Assembly: GCA_016794735.1 (NCBI GenBank)
Contig: JAEUJK010000876.1
Coordinates: forward strand, 1-17,954
Length of the DNA: 17,954 nt
Direction of reading: 5' to 3'
Source of the DNA: Gemmatimonadota bacterium
GTDB lineage: Bacteria > Gemmatimonadota > Gemmatimonadetes > Gemmatimonadales > Gemmatimonadaceae
Positions 5,546-14,414 of the stretch are shown one piece after another; position 1 is the stretch's first letter; each line of letters begins with the position of its first letter. The position numbers and the translations under genes are program-made. Under the pieces are notes generated by a model. It saw only the letters and a list, made by a program, of their open reading frames with translations. It ran no database searches and was not told the DNA's origin.

Positions 5546-6916
5546 CTATATCGCGTCACTCAGGCTCGTAAAGTTGAATTCGCGACATTTTATCGGCGGG
5601 ACCACAATCGCGCTCCCGGGGCCACCCGATTCGCTGGCGCTGACCCGCTCCGCACGACCCATCGCCTCGAGGTTGTTGAGCATGAAGATCGGCGATTCGT
5701 TGAACCGCAGGTTCTTCACCGCCCGCGTGATGCGTCCGTTCTCGATGAGGAATGTGCCGTCGCGCGTGAGCCCTGTATAGAGGATCGTGCGCGGGTCGAC
5801 ACCACGAATGTACCAGAACCGCGTGACCAGCAGGCCGCGCTGCGTCGATGCAATGAGTTCGTCCAGCGACGCCGTGCCCCCACTCATGCGCAGCGTTCCC
5901 CCGGCAGACACCGGCGCCACACCCTTGCGGGACGCCCAGTACCGATCGTACGCGAGGTTCTTCACCACGCCATTCTCGATCCACACCGTCTTCCGGCTCG
6001 GGAGTCCGTCGCCCGAGAACGGCGCAGCATACGCCTCAGGATCGGCCGGATCACTCGTGAGCGTAACTCGCTCGTCGACGACCTTGAGCCCCACCTTCGT
6101 GCCGCCGCCCTGCTTGGAGAAGAACGAACGCCCCTCCTCCGCACCGCGGGCACTCAGCGCACCACTGATCAGCTGCACGAGGTTGCCCACGGCCGTTGGC
6201 TCGAGGATCACCGTGTAGCGACCGGGCTCGATGGCGACCGGGTTCTGCGAACGCTTGGCCTTGTCGATGGCCCGCGTCGCGAGCGCCTTGGGGTTCACTC
6301 GCGACCAGTCGTGCGAGGCGGTGCCCGCCCATCCCGAGCCGGTGCCGTCCTCGGTGCGTACCGTCGTCGTGAAGGCGAGCCCGGTCTGCCGTGTGTAGGC
6401 AAAGAGCCCCTTCGAGTTCGCGACGGCCGACGCGCCCGCCTGCGTTTCCAGGTACCCGGTGGAGATCAGCCCCGCTTGGCGAGCCGCTTCCGTGATCTCG
6501 CGGGTCGCCGCCGCGCGCGTGGACGGGTCGAGCCCCGCGGTCGCGTCGCTCCACCCATCGATCGCGTCATACTGCTGCGGCTCCAGCTCGGGCATCGCCT
6601 CGGGATCCTCGGGCGACAACTTCGCGATCCGCTCGCTCATCTGGACCGCCTCGCGCAACGAGGCGTCGTCGAGCTTGTTGGTCGTGACCGAACCGCTCCG
6701 CTTCCCGATCCAGCTCAGGATCGTGATGGAGGTGTTGAAGTTGTCCCCGCCGGTCGAGACCTGGTTCACCGCGAAGCGCGTGTTGCCGCGGTTCCCCGAG
6801 TTGATCGAGACGCGCGCCGCCTCGGCCTGCGAGAAGCCGAGGATACGCTTGGCGAGGGACTCCGCCTCGGCGCGCGAGAGGACGCGCGCGCCCTGAAGGG
6901 TCTGGAGGTCGCTCAT
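5546..6916 (-). CDS. tldE: TldE/PmbA-like subunit of a TldD-TldE metallopeptidase
   Basis: The 456-residue protein matches the PmbA/TldE fold: an N-terminal domain with the SQAEAARVSINSGNRGNTRFAVN region and a central domain around GRYTVILEPTAVGNLVQLI. The C-terminal domain has PFSGDGLPSRKTVWIENGVVKN and a final ILYTGLTRDGTFLIENGRIT. It lacks the HExxxH zinc motif of its partner, as expected for TldE, which supports the catalytic TldD in the heterodimer. E. coli TldD/E trims microcin B17 precursor and degrades CcdA. ATG 6916 overlaps the upstream TGA in ATGA, so translation is coupled to tldD. An upstream in-frame start exists but lies inside tldD. No signal peptide is present, although the partner has a Tat signal. 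Confidence 0.85.
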   Translation of the reverse strand: MSDLQTLQGARVLSRAEAESLAKRILGFSQAEAARVSINSGNRGNTRFAVNQVSTGGDNFNTSITILSWIGKRSGSVTTNKLDDASLREAVQMSERIAKLSPEDPEAMPELEPQQYDAIDGWSDATAGLDPSTRAAATREITEAARQAGLISTGYLETQAGASAVANSKGLFAYTRQTGLAFTTTVRTEDGTGSGWAGTASHDWSRVNPKALATRAIDKAKRSQNPVAIEPGRYTVILEPTAVGNLVQLISGALSARGAEEGRSFFSKQGGGTKVGLKVVDERVTLTSDPADPEAYAAPFSGDGLPSRKTVWIENGVVKNLAYDRYWASRKGVAPVSAGGTLRMSGGTASLDELIASTQRGLLVTRFWYIRGVDPRTILYTGLTRDGTFLIENGRITRAVKNLRFNESPIFMLNNLEAMGRAERVSASESGGPGSAIVVPPIKCREFNFTSLSDAI

Positions 6917-8556
6917 GCCTGGCGCCCCGTGTTGATGACGTTGATCTGGCGATGGCGCGTCGGCGGACACCCGTGCGAGATGGCGTTCGACTGGGCCGGC
7001 TGGCCCTTCCCGTCGCCAAACGCCCCCCAGAGCATGTAGCTGCTCTTGCCCCCGATCATGTCGATCGCGTTCCAGAACACCGGGGTCTGGATCTGGTAGG
7101 CCACGTCCTTGAGCATGCCGACGACCTTGCCGCCACGAATCTCATAGAAGAGCTGCCCGCCAAACTGCGCGTTGTAGCGCTGCTGGTCGATCGAGAACGA
7201 CCCGTCGCCGACGATGGCGATCCCGCGGTCCGTTGCCGCAATGAGGTCCTCGAACGAGAGGTCCTTCTCGCCCGGGAGCAGCGACACGTTCGGCATGCGC
7301 TGGAATTGCACGTCGGCCCAGGACTGGGCGTACGAACATCCGTGCGAACGCGTCGGGCGGCCTTGCTGCTTGTACCACCAATCCAGCCACATCGCCTGCT
7401 CGCGCGTCGTCTGGTAGTCGTTGACGAGTCCCGCCTTGATGATGTGGAACTCTTCCGGCTTGACCCCCTCGTCGTCCCAGCCCACGGCCGACAGCGAGCC
7501 CACCTGGTGCCGGTCACCGACGATGTTCATGAACTCGGGACCGTAGCGGAACTTGCCCAGCACCTTCTCCGGCGGCGCCACGAAGCTCGTCCCCGCATAG
7601 TTGGCCTCGAAGCCGTACGCGCGATCGAGTTCCGTGGGGTGCGCTATCGCCTCGTGCAGCGTGAGCCCGAGGTGCGACGGGTGCAGGACGAGGTCGTACC
7701 GCCCCACATCCACCGGCTTCGCCGAGAGCTTCTGCACCGCGAGGTCGGCCCAGCGCGGGGCGTTTTCCACGAGCTTGGCGTTGGTGACGTACTCGTAGCC
7801 GAGTCCCATCGGCTGGGTCTCGTACGACTGCAACGACTGGAAGTCGGAGTTGTCCGCGGAGACCGCCGTGATGTTGAGGCCCGTGGAGACGCGGTAGATC
7901 GTCTGCGCGGTGAAGGTCCCGTCGGTGTTGGCGAAGGTCTTTTCCTCGCGCAGGAAGAACATCGACGAGTTCACGAAGCGAGCGCCGCGCACCTTGAGGG
8001 CCGCCTCGTTCGCCGCGAGCAGCAGGGCGATCTTGTCCTCGACGGCCACGGTGAACGGATCCACCTGGATCGGGCTCTTCCACTCGCCGTTGGGCGTCGG
8101 GTCCGCCGGCGCGAGTTGCACCGGGCGCAGCTGCGCCACGCGATTGGCCTTCCCCTGTGCGACCGCCTGGCGCGCGACACGCGCCACCTCGTCCCGCGTC
8201 ACGTTGCTCGAGGCAGCGAACCCCCACGTGCCCTCCACGAGGGCACGAATCCCGAAGCCGAAGGTGTCGTTGTCCGAGATCCCCTGCACGCGTCGCTCGC
8301 GCGTGAACACGTTGCGCGAACGATTGCGGGAGAAGCGCACGTCGGCGTAACTCGCCCCCGCACGCCTGGCTTCGTCGAGCGCGACCTTGGCCAACTCGCG
8401 AAGGATGGGATCACCCGGATCGATCGGGCCGGGGCCACCGGTGATGGCGGCGCCGTTGCCCGTGGTGACGAGGCGGGCCGGCAGGTGCGCCGCGATGCCG
8501 ATGGCGGCTGCTGCGCGCGAGGAGTGCTTGAGGAAGGAGCGACGACTGGAGCTCAC
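6913..8556 (-). CDS. tldD: TldD-like zinc metallopeptidase with Tat signal peptide
   Basis: The 547-residue product starts with a twin-arginine signal, SSSRRSFLKHSSRAAAAIGIAA, so folded export to the periplasm is predicted. The core is TldD-like. LHEAIAHPTELDR gives the HExxxH zinc motif (His301, Glu302, His306), FEDLIAATDRGI and GGQLFYEIRGGKVVGMLKDV are family blocks, and a C-terminal SHGCPP Cys near residue 530 is a candidate third zinc ligand. The start is GTG 8556, chosen because AAGGAA lies five bases before it and the Tat motif follows directly. Longer in-frame starts would add an unlikely leader. The stop overlaps the tldE start. E. coli TldD is longer studied as a cytosolic enzyme, so export is the notable difference. 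The substrate here is unknown. Confidence 0.88.
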   Translation of the reverse strand: MSSSRRSFLKHSSRAAAAIGIAAHLPARLVTTGNGAAITGGPGPIDPGDPILRELAKVALDEARRAGASYADVRFSRNRSRNVFTRERRVQGISDNDTFGFGIRALVEGTWGFAASSNVTRDEVARVARQAVAQGKANRVAQLRPVQLAPADPTPNGEWKSPIQVDPFTVAVEDKIALLLAANEAALKVRGARFVNSSMFFLREEKTFANTDGTFTAQTIYRVSTGLNITAVSADNSDFQSLQSYETQPMGLGYEYVTNAKLVENAPRWADLAVQKLSAKPVDVGRYDLVLHPSHLGLTLHEAIAHPTELDRAYGFEANYAGTSFVAPPEKVLGKFRYGPEFMNIVGDRHQVGSLSAVGWDDEGVKPEEFHIIKAGLVNDYQTTREQAMWLDWWYKQQGRPTRSHGCSYAQSWADVQFQRMPNVSLLPGEKDLSFEDLIAATDRGIAIVGDGSFSIDQQRYNAQFGGQLFYEIRGGKVVGMLKDVAYQIQTPVFWNAIDMIGGKSSYMLWGAFGDGKGQPAQSNAISHGCPPTRHRQINVINTGRQA

Positions 8557-8582
8557 GCAGTTCCTTGGAGGCGTCTGCGCGA

Positions 8583-8611
8583 AGTATAGGAGTGGGACCC
8601 AAGCACCGGAA
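8583..8611 (-). promoter_or_regulatory. Candidate promoter of tldD-tldE
   Basis: The minus strand carries TATACT (8588-8583), five of six matches to the -10 consensus. TTCCGG lies 17 bp upstream as a weak -35. Transcription would begin about 20 bases before the GTG start. The 126-bp gap after the DUF5916 gene shows no clear terminator, so readthrough from that gene is also possible. Confidence 0.45.
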
Positions 8612-8682
8612 GTAACGCGCGCAACATCGTACCGCGCCCGCACGACGCGACGAACCGCGCCGTGCAGGCTGTCAGCGTGCGC

Positions 8683-11232
8683 CTACAACCCGAACCAGTA
8701 ACTCGCCTTCACGAGGAACGTGTTCTGCGGATGCGCGTCGAACAGGTTGCGATAGTCGCGCCCGAACTGGAACGAGCCCGGATCGACGCCGTCCTGCGTC
8801 CGTCCCTGCTGCCACACGAAGAAGAGCGTGGACCCCGGGCGATACTCCCAGCGCAACACGGAGTTCGAACGGAACTGCTTGAAGTTGAAGCCGCCAGGGT
8901 CGGAGCCGGGGCGGAACGGCTCGAACTGCTGGTCGTAGTTTGGATTCCGGGCATCGCGCACCCGGCGCCAGTTGGAGTAGTCCCCGCCCGTGGAGAAGGG
9001 CTGCGCGTACACCTGCAGGGAGAGGGTCGGCGACGCCGTCCAGTTGATCCGCGACGTGAGCGACACGGTCTCCTGGTTCAGGCGCGCCACCGTGTAGTGC
9101 GTGCTGTCGTGACCGATGTCGCCGTAGTTCCCGATCCACTGCCGATCGTCGATGTTGCGCCGGTAGTTCACGCCCAGCGACGCCGAGAACCGGGACGCCA
9201 CGCGCACCCGCAGGCTCGGCCCGAAGTTGTAGTTGTACGAACGGCCGCCGTCGCGTCGGTTCCAGTTCAGGTTGAAGCTCGGGATCAGCCAGCGGCGCGC
9301 GTCCCCGTCGAAGCCCGCCCAGCCAAACGCCGACGGCTGTTCCCGCAGCTGCGGCCCCCCACGCAGGCACGCGCCGCAATGCCCCGCGATGTTCCCGCCA
9401 ACCCCCGTGAAGAAGAACCACATGTTCTTCAACTGGCCGTTCATGTTGATGTTGCCACCCCGACCGCCGCGGAGCCCTTCCGTGTCGAAGTTGTTCCACT
9501 GGTTGAAGTTGATCTGCAGGCGACGATAGAACGCCCGCGGCTTCTGGAACATGAGCGCAAACCAGTTCGACTGGCCCATGTTGTTCACGCTCTGCATGTA
9601 GCCCATGTCATTGACCTCGAGCCCCACGGACTTGTACCACACACCCGTGTAGAAGCGGGTCAGGCCACCGCCGTCCTTGCTCACGCCGATCCCGCTGCTC
9701 ATCCCCGACAGGCTCGTCCGCGTGGGGTCATACGCGATATCGTCGTCGGGACGCTGGTAGAAGTGCACGCCGTTGCGCTGTGTCTGCGCAATCGACTCGG
9801 CGCTCCCGTGCACCGAGGAGCCGAGCGCATGCCCGCTCACCTGGTAAAAACCGGAGGGACCGAAGCGATGACGGAAGTCCGCGCCCAGCGTGTAGGCATC
9901 GCGTCGGAGGAACGCGCGCGTCGCGTCGTCCAGGCTGCGATTGGTCGCGGAGAAGATCACGCCGATCCCGCTGCGCCCCCCGCGCAGGTCCTGCTGGAGC
10001 CGCGCGACGAAGTAGTTGGTGCGCGGCTCGACGGTCAGCGTATCCGCCACCGCCTCGCGCGACGTGATGGCGTCCATCACGCCAATGGACAGGCCGTTCG
10101 ACAACCGGCCCGTGAGCTTGGCCGCACCGAGGATCGTGGATGCCGTCGGGACCGCGTTGGCGTCGGGACTGAGGAACCCCGTCTGCGGCGGGCGTCCCAC
10201 GCGACGGGAATAGAACGGCCCCGTGCACTGCCCGTCGTTGCAGTCGATCGCAAACGAGAAGATGCCCGTCCCCTCGAGGAAGAAGGGACGCCGCTCCTCG
10301 AAGAACTGCTCGAACGCTGACAGGTTGAGCACCGCCGGGTCCGCCTCGACCTGGCCGAAATCCGGGTTGATCGTCGCGTCGAGCGTGAGGTTCGACGAGA
10401 TACCGAGCTTGAGGTCGGCCCCCACCGTGGATCGTTGCGTGCGCCCCCAGCCCGGACCGCGCACGCGGGACTCATTGGACTGCACCGAATACGGCATCAG
10501 CTCCACCCGCCGGTTCCCACCAATGCCGCGGATGCCACGGATCTCGCCGAGCTGCGACGCCATGCCGAACCCCGTCCGGCGAAAGAGTGGCCAGCTGCTG
10601 CGCTCATTCAGTCGTGCCACCTCGCGATGCACGCCGACGCCGAACGTGTGTTCGTCCTTCTGCGCAAAACGGAGCTGGCTCAACGGAATGCGGAACTCCG
10701 CCACCCACCCCAGGGAGTCGATCGCCGTCTTCACCTCCCACACCGCGTTCCAGGTCACGTCCTCCTGGCCATCGTTGTAGAGGTAGATGTCGCGCTGCAC
10801 CCCCGCCGGGTTGACCATGAACTGGTACCCGGTGCGCCGGTCATGGTAGGAATCGATCAGGACGCGGATGTAGTCGGACTGCGTGCGTTCGTCGCGGCGC
10901 GACAGCAGCGACATGATCGAGTCCGGGTGCGGGTCGAACGCGCGGACCAGCACGTACAGGTGGCGCTCATCGTAGGCGAACTTCGCCTCGGTGCGGAACG
11001 ACGGGTCGGCGTCCTCGACCGGGTCGAACTGCCGGAAGCCATCGATCACCTGCGCACGCGCCCACACATCGTCACGCTCGCGACCATCGATCACCGGCGC
11101 CGTCGCCGCGCGGACCGCTTCCGTGACAAACGGTGCTGCGGCACGCGGGACGCCGCGCGCCGGCGTCGCCAGCTGCTGGGCATCGGTAACCGTGACCGCA
11201 GTCACGAGTGGCAGGAACAGGAGGCGTCGCAT
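8683..11232 (-). CDS. DUF5916-family outer-membrane beta-barrel protein with CBM9-like N-terminal domain
   Basis: The 849-residue protein starts with a Sec signal (MRRLLFLPLVTAVTVTDAQ). The N-terminal domain (about 45-215) resembles the carbohydrate-binding family 9 fold: VIDGRERDDVWARA, KFAYDERHLYVLVRAFD and WVAEFRIPLSQLRF. Near residue 288 is the hallmark NPDFGQVEADPAVLNLS, followed by ERRPFFLEG. The rest alternates short amphipathic strands with Asn- and Tyr-rich loops and ends in VKASYWFGL, an aromatic beta-barrel terminus. This architecture is known from DUF5916 proteins; the molecular function is unknown, and binding or uptake of polymers is only inferred. Cys pairs occur in CNDGQC and in a CGAC loop. 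The start is ATG 11232, without a clear ribosome site; GTG codons slightly upstream are alternatives. It lies upstream of tldD on the same strand. Confidence 0.82.
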   Translation of the reverse strand: MRRLLFLPLVTAVTVTDAQQLATPARGVPRAAAPFVTEAVRAATAPVIDGRERDDVWARAQVIDGFRQFDPVEDADPSFRTEAKFAYDERHLYVLVRAFDPHPDSIMSLLSRRDERTQSDYIRVLIDSYHDRRTGYQFMVNPAGVQRDIYLYNDGQEDVTWNAVWEVKTAIDSLGWVAEFRIPLSQLRFAQKDEHTFGVGVHREVARLNERSSWPLFRRTGFGMASQLGEIRGIRGIGGNRRVELMPYSVQSNESRVRGPGWGRTQRSTVGADLKLGISSNLTLDATINPDFGQVEADPAVLNLSAFEQFFEERRPFFLEGTGIFSFAIDCNDGQCTGPFYSRRVGRPPQTGFLSPDANAVPTASTILGAAKLTGRLSNGLSIGVMDAITSREAVADTLTVEPRTNYFVARLQQDLRGGRSGIGVIFSATNRSLDDATRAFLRRDAYTLGADFRHRFGPSGFYQVSGHALGSSVHGSAESIAQTQRNGVHFYQRPDDDIAYDPTRTSLSGMSSGIGVSKDGGGLTRFYTGVWYKSVGLEVNDMGYMQSVNNMGQSNWFALMFQKPRAFYRRLQINFNQWNNFDTEGLRGGRGGNINMNGQLKNMWFFFTGVGGNIAGHCGACLRGGPQLREQPSAFGWAGFDGDARRWLIPSFNLNWNRRDGGRSYNYNFGPSLRVRVASRFSASLGVNYRRNIDDRQWIGNYGDIGHDSTHYTVARLNQETVSLTSRINWTASPTLSLQVYAQPFSTGGDYSNWRRVRDARNPNYDQQFEPFRPGSDPGGFNFKQFRSNSVLRWEYRPGSTLFFVWQQGRTQDGVDPGSFQFGRDYRNLFDAHPQNTFLVKASYWFGL

Positions 11233-11325
11233 CGTCACAGCGGTGGAAGTCACCCTGAGACAGCGCGAACGGCCCAAGGGTTGGGCGCCGATGGGATCGC
11301 ACAGCTGTCGAAGAGGCGCGGCTGG

Positions 11326-11354
11326 TTGTTCGTGCGAGACGACACCCGTAAGTT
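11326..11354 (+). promoter_or_regulatory. Candidate promoter of mgtE-eamA
   Basis: TTGTTC (11326-11331) and TAAGTT (11349-11354) are 17 bp apart and lie about 55 bp before the mgtE ATG. Each matches the consensus at three of six positions. The -10 lies in GTAAGTTGCGCC, which is nearly repeated before rlmI at 944-955. No Mg-sensing riboswitch is evident in the short leader. Confidence 0.35.
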
Positions 11355-11408
11355 GCGCCGCGAGCGACCACGTCCGTGCATCGCTTCTCCGCCTGAGTCG
11401 AGGCGCCC

Positions 11409-12791
11409 ATGACTCCACCACAGCGCTCCCAGGACCGCGAACTCGCGGCCCTCCTCGCCCCGGACATCCTCGCCCTGCTCGAGGAGTCGCCGGGAGACAT
11501 TGCCGCGGAAACCGAGGAGCTCCACCCCAAGGATCTCGCAGATGTTGCGGAGATGTTGCCGCGCGAGAAACTCGGGGAGTTCCTGCGGGTCCTCGATCCC
11601 GCGCGCGCCGCCGACGTGGTCGAGTACCTCGACGACGAGTTGCGCATCGAGCTGTTGGAGGAGATGAGCCCCGCCCAGGCGGCGGCCCTCGTCTCCGAGA
11701 TGACCCCGGACGAACGCGCCGACGTCCTCGAGGAGCTGGAGTCCGAGACCGCCGACGAGATCCTGCACGACCTCCCCGCCGAGGCACGCCAGGAAACCGA
11801 GCGCCTGCTGCAGTACGAGACCGACAGCGCCGGCGGCCTGATGACCACCGAGTTCGTCTCGGTGGCGCAGGACCTCATGGTCCCGGACGCGCTCGCCCAG
11901 GTGCGCACCGCAGCGCGGAGCGGCCACAAGGAGGCGATGCACGCCATCTATGTCGTCGACGAGCGTGGCGCGCTTGTCGGTGTGCTTTCCTTGCGCGAGC
12001 TGGTGGCCGCCCCCGACGACGCCCGGGTCGCCGACATCGCATGGACTGAGGTCGTGAAGGTCCCCGCCACCGCGGATCGCGCCGAGGTCGCCCGCGTCAC
12101 CTCGGAATACGACCTCGTCGCCGTGCCCGTCGTCGACGGGTTCGAACGGATCATCGGCGTCATCACCGTCGACGACGTCATCGACGCCATCGTCGAGGAA
12201 CAGACCGAGGACGCGCAGAAGCAGGGCGCTGTCCAGCCGCTCGAGGTCCCCTACTTCCAGGCCGGCTTCTGGAACGTGGCCCGCAAGCGCGTCGGCTGGC
12301 TCGTCTTCCTCTTCATCGGCGAGATGTTCACCGGGACGGCGATGCGGCACTACGAGGACACGCTCGCCGCGGTCCTCACGCTCACGGTGTTCATCCCCCT
12401 CATCATCTCGTCAGGCGGGAACTCGGGCTCGCAGAGCGCCACGCTCATCACCCGGGCGCTGGCCGTGGGTGACGTGGATACCTCCGACGTCTGGCGCATC
12501 CTCGCCCGTGAACTCGGGCAGGGACTCGTGCTCGGCGCCTGCCTCGGATTGTTGGGCTTCGGACGCGCGCTCTTGTGGGGCACCGAGGCCAACGTCGCGG
12601 CCGTCGTGTCGCTCACCCTGGTCGGCGTGGTCGTCGTGGGTGCCGTCGTCGGCGCCATGCTCCCCCTCGGGTTCCAGCGGCTCAACGTCGACCCGGCCAT
12701 CGCGTCCTCACCCTTCGTGGCGTCGCTCGTCGACGTCACCGGGCTCGTCGTCTACTTCTCGCTCGCGCGCGCGCTCCTGGGCATCGCATGA
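11409..12791 (+). CDS. mgtE: MgtE-family magnesium transporter
   Basis: The 460-residue protein has the full MgtE layout. An acidic helical N domain (about 15-135) has repeated LHPKDLADVAEMLPREK-type units. Two CBS domains follow (about 137-260; TDSAGGLMTTEFVSVAQDL and DLVAVPVVDGFERIIGVITV), then a plug helix region and five membrane segments. Pore motifs are PLIISSGGNSGSQSATL and NVDPAIASSPFVASLVDVTG. MgtE is an inner-membrane Mg2+ channel gated by cytosolic Mg2+ binding to the N and CBS domains; the many acidic residues here fit. ATG 11409 has GAGG about six bases upstream. Its TGA overlaps the ATG of the EamA gene (ATGA at 12788), so the two are coupled, although a shared role is not obvious. 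Confidence 0.93.
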   Translation: MTPPQRSQDRELAALLAPDILALLEESPGDIAAETEELHPKDLADVAEMLPREKLGEFLRVLDPARAADVVEYLDDELRIELLEEMSPAQAAALVSEMTPDERADVLEELESETADEILHDLPAEARQETERLLQYETDSAGGLMTTEFVSVAQDLMVPDALAQVRTAARSGHKEAMHAIYVVDERGALVGVLSLRELVAAPDDARVADIAWTEVVKVPATADRAEVARVTSEYDLVAVPVVDGFERIIGVITVDDVIDAIVEEQTEDAQKQGAVQPLEVPYFQAGFWNVARKRVGWLVFLFIGEMFTGTAMRHYEDTLAAVLTLTVFIPLIISSGGNSGSQSATLITRALAVGDVDTSDVWRILARELGQGLVLGACLGLLGFGRALLWGTEANVAAVVSLTLVGVVVVGAVVGAMLPLGFQRLNVDPAIASSPFVASLVDVTGLVVYFSLARALLGIA

Positions 12792-13678
12792 TCGCGTGGT
12801 CGGCGAATGAGCGCCGCGCCGCGGGCGCGGTGGTGCTTGCCGCGCTCGGCTTTTCGCTGATCTCGATCCAGACGATCGTCGCCACGCGGGACGGGGTCGC
12901 CCTGAGCATGTTCCTGCTCGTGCGGTTCGTGTCGGCGACGGTCGTGCTCACCCCGTTCCTCCCGCGTGACCCGGCCGCGCGACCCCCACGCCGCACCGAG
13001 GCCAACATCGCGATGGTCGGGGGCGTCGGGCAGTCCCTCGTCGCCGTGCTCACCCTCGCGTCGCTCCGGTGGATTCCCGCGGCCACCCTGGTCGTGCTGT
13101 TCTACACCTTCCCGGCGTGGATCACCCTCGGCGCCGCGTGGCGTGGCACCGAGCGGCTCACCACCGGGCGCGCCATCGCCCTGCTGCTTTCACTCGTTGG
13201 GATCACCTGCCTCGTCGGGTGGCCGGGCCGCGCTGGGGTGCATCCGATCGGCGCATCGCTGGCCCTCGCGGCCGCCGTCGTGTACGCGATCTACGTCCCC
13301 GTGATCTCACGCGTGACGGCAGGCGTGAATGCCGTGCGCGCGACCTGGCTGGTGACAACCGCGGTCGCCGTGATCTTCCTGGTCGCCACTGCGGCGCGTG
13401 GTGAGATGCAGCTCGTCATGAGCCTCCCGGCCTGGGGCGCGGGCCTGATGGCGGGGGTGGCCTCGACGGCCCTGGCCCTCCTGCTCTTCCTGCGCGGGCT
13501 CGTGACGTTGGGGCCGGTGCGCACCTCGATCGTCTGCACCGTCGAGCCGATCTTCGCGGCCGTCCTCGCCGCCGCGGTGCTCGACCAGCCCATCACGCTG
13601 CCCATGGTGGTGGGCGGCGCCCTCATCATGACCGCCGTGGTCGTCTTGTCGCTCAGCGACGCCCCGCGAAGTCGTTAG
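12788..13678 (+). CDS. EamA-family (DMT superfamily) transporter
   Basis: The 296-residue protein is almost wholly hydrophobic, with about ten membrane segments in two EamA repeats. The first repeat has FSLISIQTIVATRDGVALSM and TLVVLFYTFPAWITLGAAW, with WRGTERLTTGRAIALLLSLV between repeats. The second has AVVYAIYVPVISRVTAG and RTSIVCTVEPIFAAVLAAAV, the last being the family's conserved TVEP block. Such proteins export amino acids, metabolites or drugs across the inner membrane; substrate is not readable. The start is fixed by ATGA overlap with mgtE. Longer in-frame starts inside mgtE are ignored. Its TAG stop overlaps the stop of the convergent SURF1 gene in the sequence TTAG, so there is no space for a dedicated terminator. 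Confidence 0.88.
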   Translation: MIAWSANERRAAGAVVLAALGFSLISIQTIVATRDGVALSMFLLVRFVSATVVLTPFLPRDPAARPPRRTEANIAMVGGVGQSLVAVLTLASLRWIPAATLVVLFYTFPAWITLGAAWRGTERLTTGRAIALLLSLVGITCLVGWPGRAGVHPIGASLALAAAVVYAIYVPVISRVTAGVNAVRATWLVTTAVAVIFLVATAARGEMQLVMSLPAWGAGLMAGVASTALALLLFLRGLVTLGPVRTSIVCTVEPIFAAVLAAAVLDQPITLPMVVGGALIMTAVVVLSLSDAPRSR

Positions 13679-14403
13679 GCGCGGCGCTGCTGACGGTCGC
13701 GGATGACCACCGCGATGGTGCCAAGGATCGTGATGCCGGCAAAGGCGAACCACTGGAGGGCGTACCCGCGATGCGGGCCCTCATCCAGGGTCGGGCGCTC
13801 GAGCCGGTGCGGGTGCGCCACCTGGGTCTGGATCCCCGCGCCGACCTGCTGCACCACCACGACCGGGGCGATCGGGTACGGCAGCATCGCCTGCAGCGAA
13901 TCACGCGCGAGCCGCCGGATCCCGCGGGGAATGGACGGCACCTGCACGGGCCCCGTCCCTTCGACGAAGACCTCGACGAAACCTTCCACCCGGTCGTGCG
14001 CCCCTTCCCGCCACAACGTGTCGTTGACGTGCATCCCGTCGGCCGCGTACGCCCACCCACGATGCACGAGGACCGCGGGTCCCCCGGAATCCGGGATCAT
14101 CGGCGTGAGGAAGACCACTCCGGGCGCCCCGGAACGTGTCCGCGTCGTCCAGATGAACTGCTGGTCGTAGTCATAGCGGCCACTCAGCGCCACCGCGCGG
14201 AAGCGTGCGCTGTCCGGCTGCGCGGCCACCTCCGCCAGCGGTGCCGCCTCCAGGTGCCGACGCTCGAAGAGCTGCGCGTTGGCCGCCCGCCGTTCGTTGA
14301 GGCGGCCCACCTGCCAGAACCCCAGGCGCACGAAGACCCCGGCCGCGAGGAGTGCCGTCACGACGAAGGCGCGGGTGCGCCAGGACATGCCAGGGGTCGC
14401 CAT
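13675..14403 (-). CDS. SURF1-family protein (cytochrome oxidase biogenesis)
   Basis: The 242-residue protein shows the SURF1 pattern. An N-terminal membrane segment is followed by RLGFWQVGRLNERR (about 26-39). The periplasmic domain has ALSGRYDYDQQFIW and LVHRGWAYAADG, and the end has GPHRGYALQWFAFAG just before a second membrane segment and a basic tail. SURF1/Shy1 proteins help insert haem a into cytochrome c oxidase subunit I. No oxidase genes are nearby in this window. ATG 14403 lies 11 bp after the DUF72 stop, so the two genes are probably cotranscribed; ATG 14388 is an alternative start. Neither has a clear ribosome site. Confidence 0.87.
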   Translation of the reverse strand: MATPGMSWRTRAFVVTALLAAGVFVRLGFWQVGRLNERRAANAQLFERRHLEAAPLAEVAAQPDSARFRAVALSGRYDYDQQFIWTTRTRSGAPGVVFLTPMIPDSGGPAVLVHRGWAYAADGMHVNDTLWREGAHDRVEGFVEVFVEGTGPVQVPSIPRGIRRLARDSLQAMLPYPIAPVVVVQQVGAGIQTQVAHPHRLERPTLDEGPHRGYALQWFAFAGITILGTIAVVIRDRQQRRA

Positions 14404-14414
14404 GCCGAATGATA

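Noticed and set aside
6952..10320. Long plus-strand ORFs (6952-8589 and 8662-10320) opposite tldD and the DUF5916 gene
   Set aside because: They mirror third-codon GC bias of well-supported minus-strand genes and show no domain or start signal.
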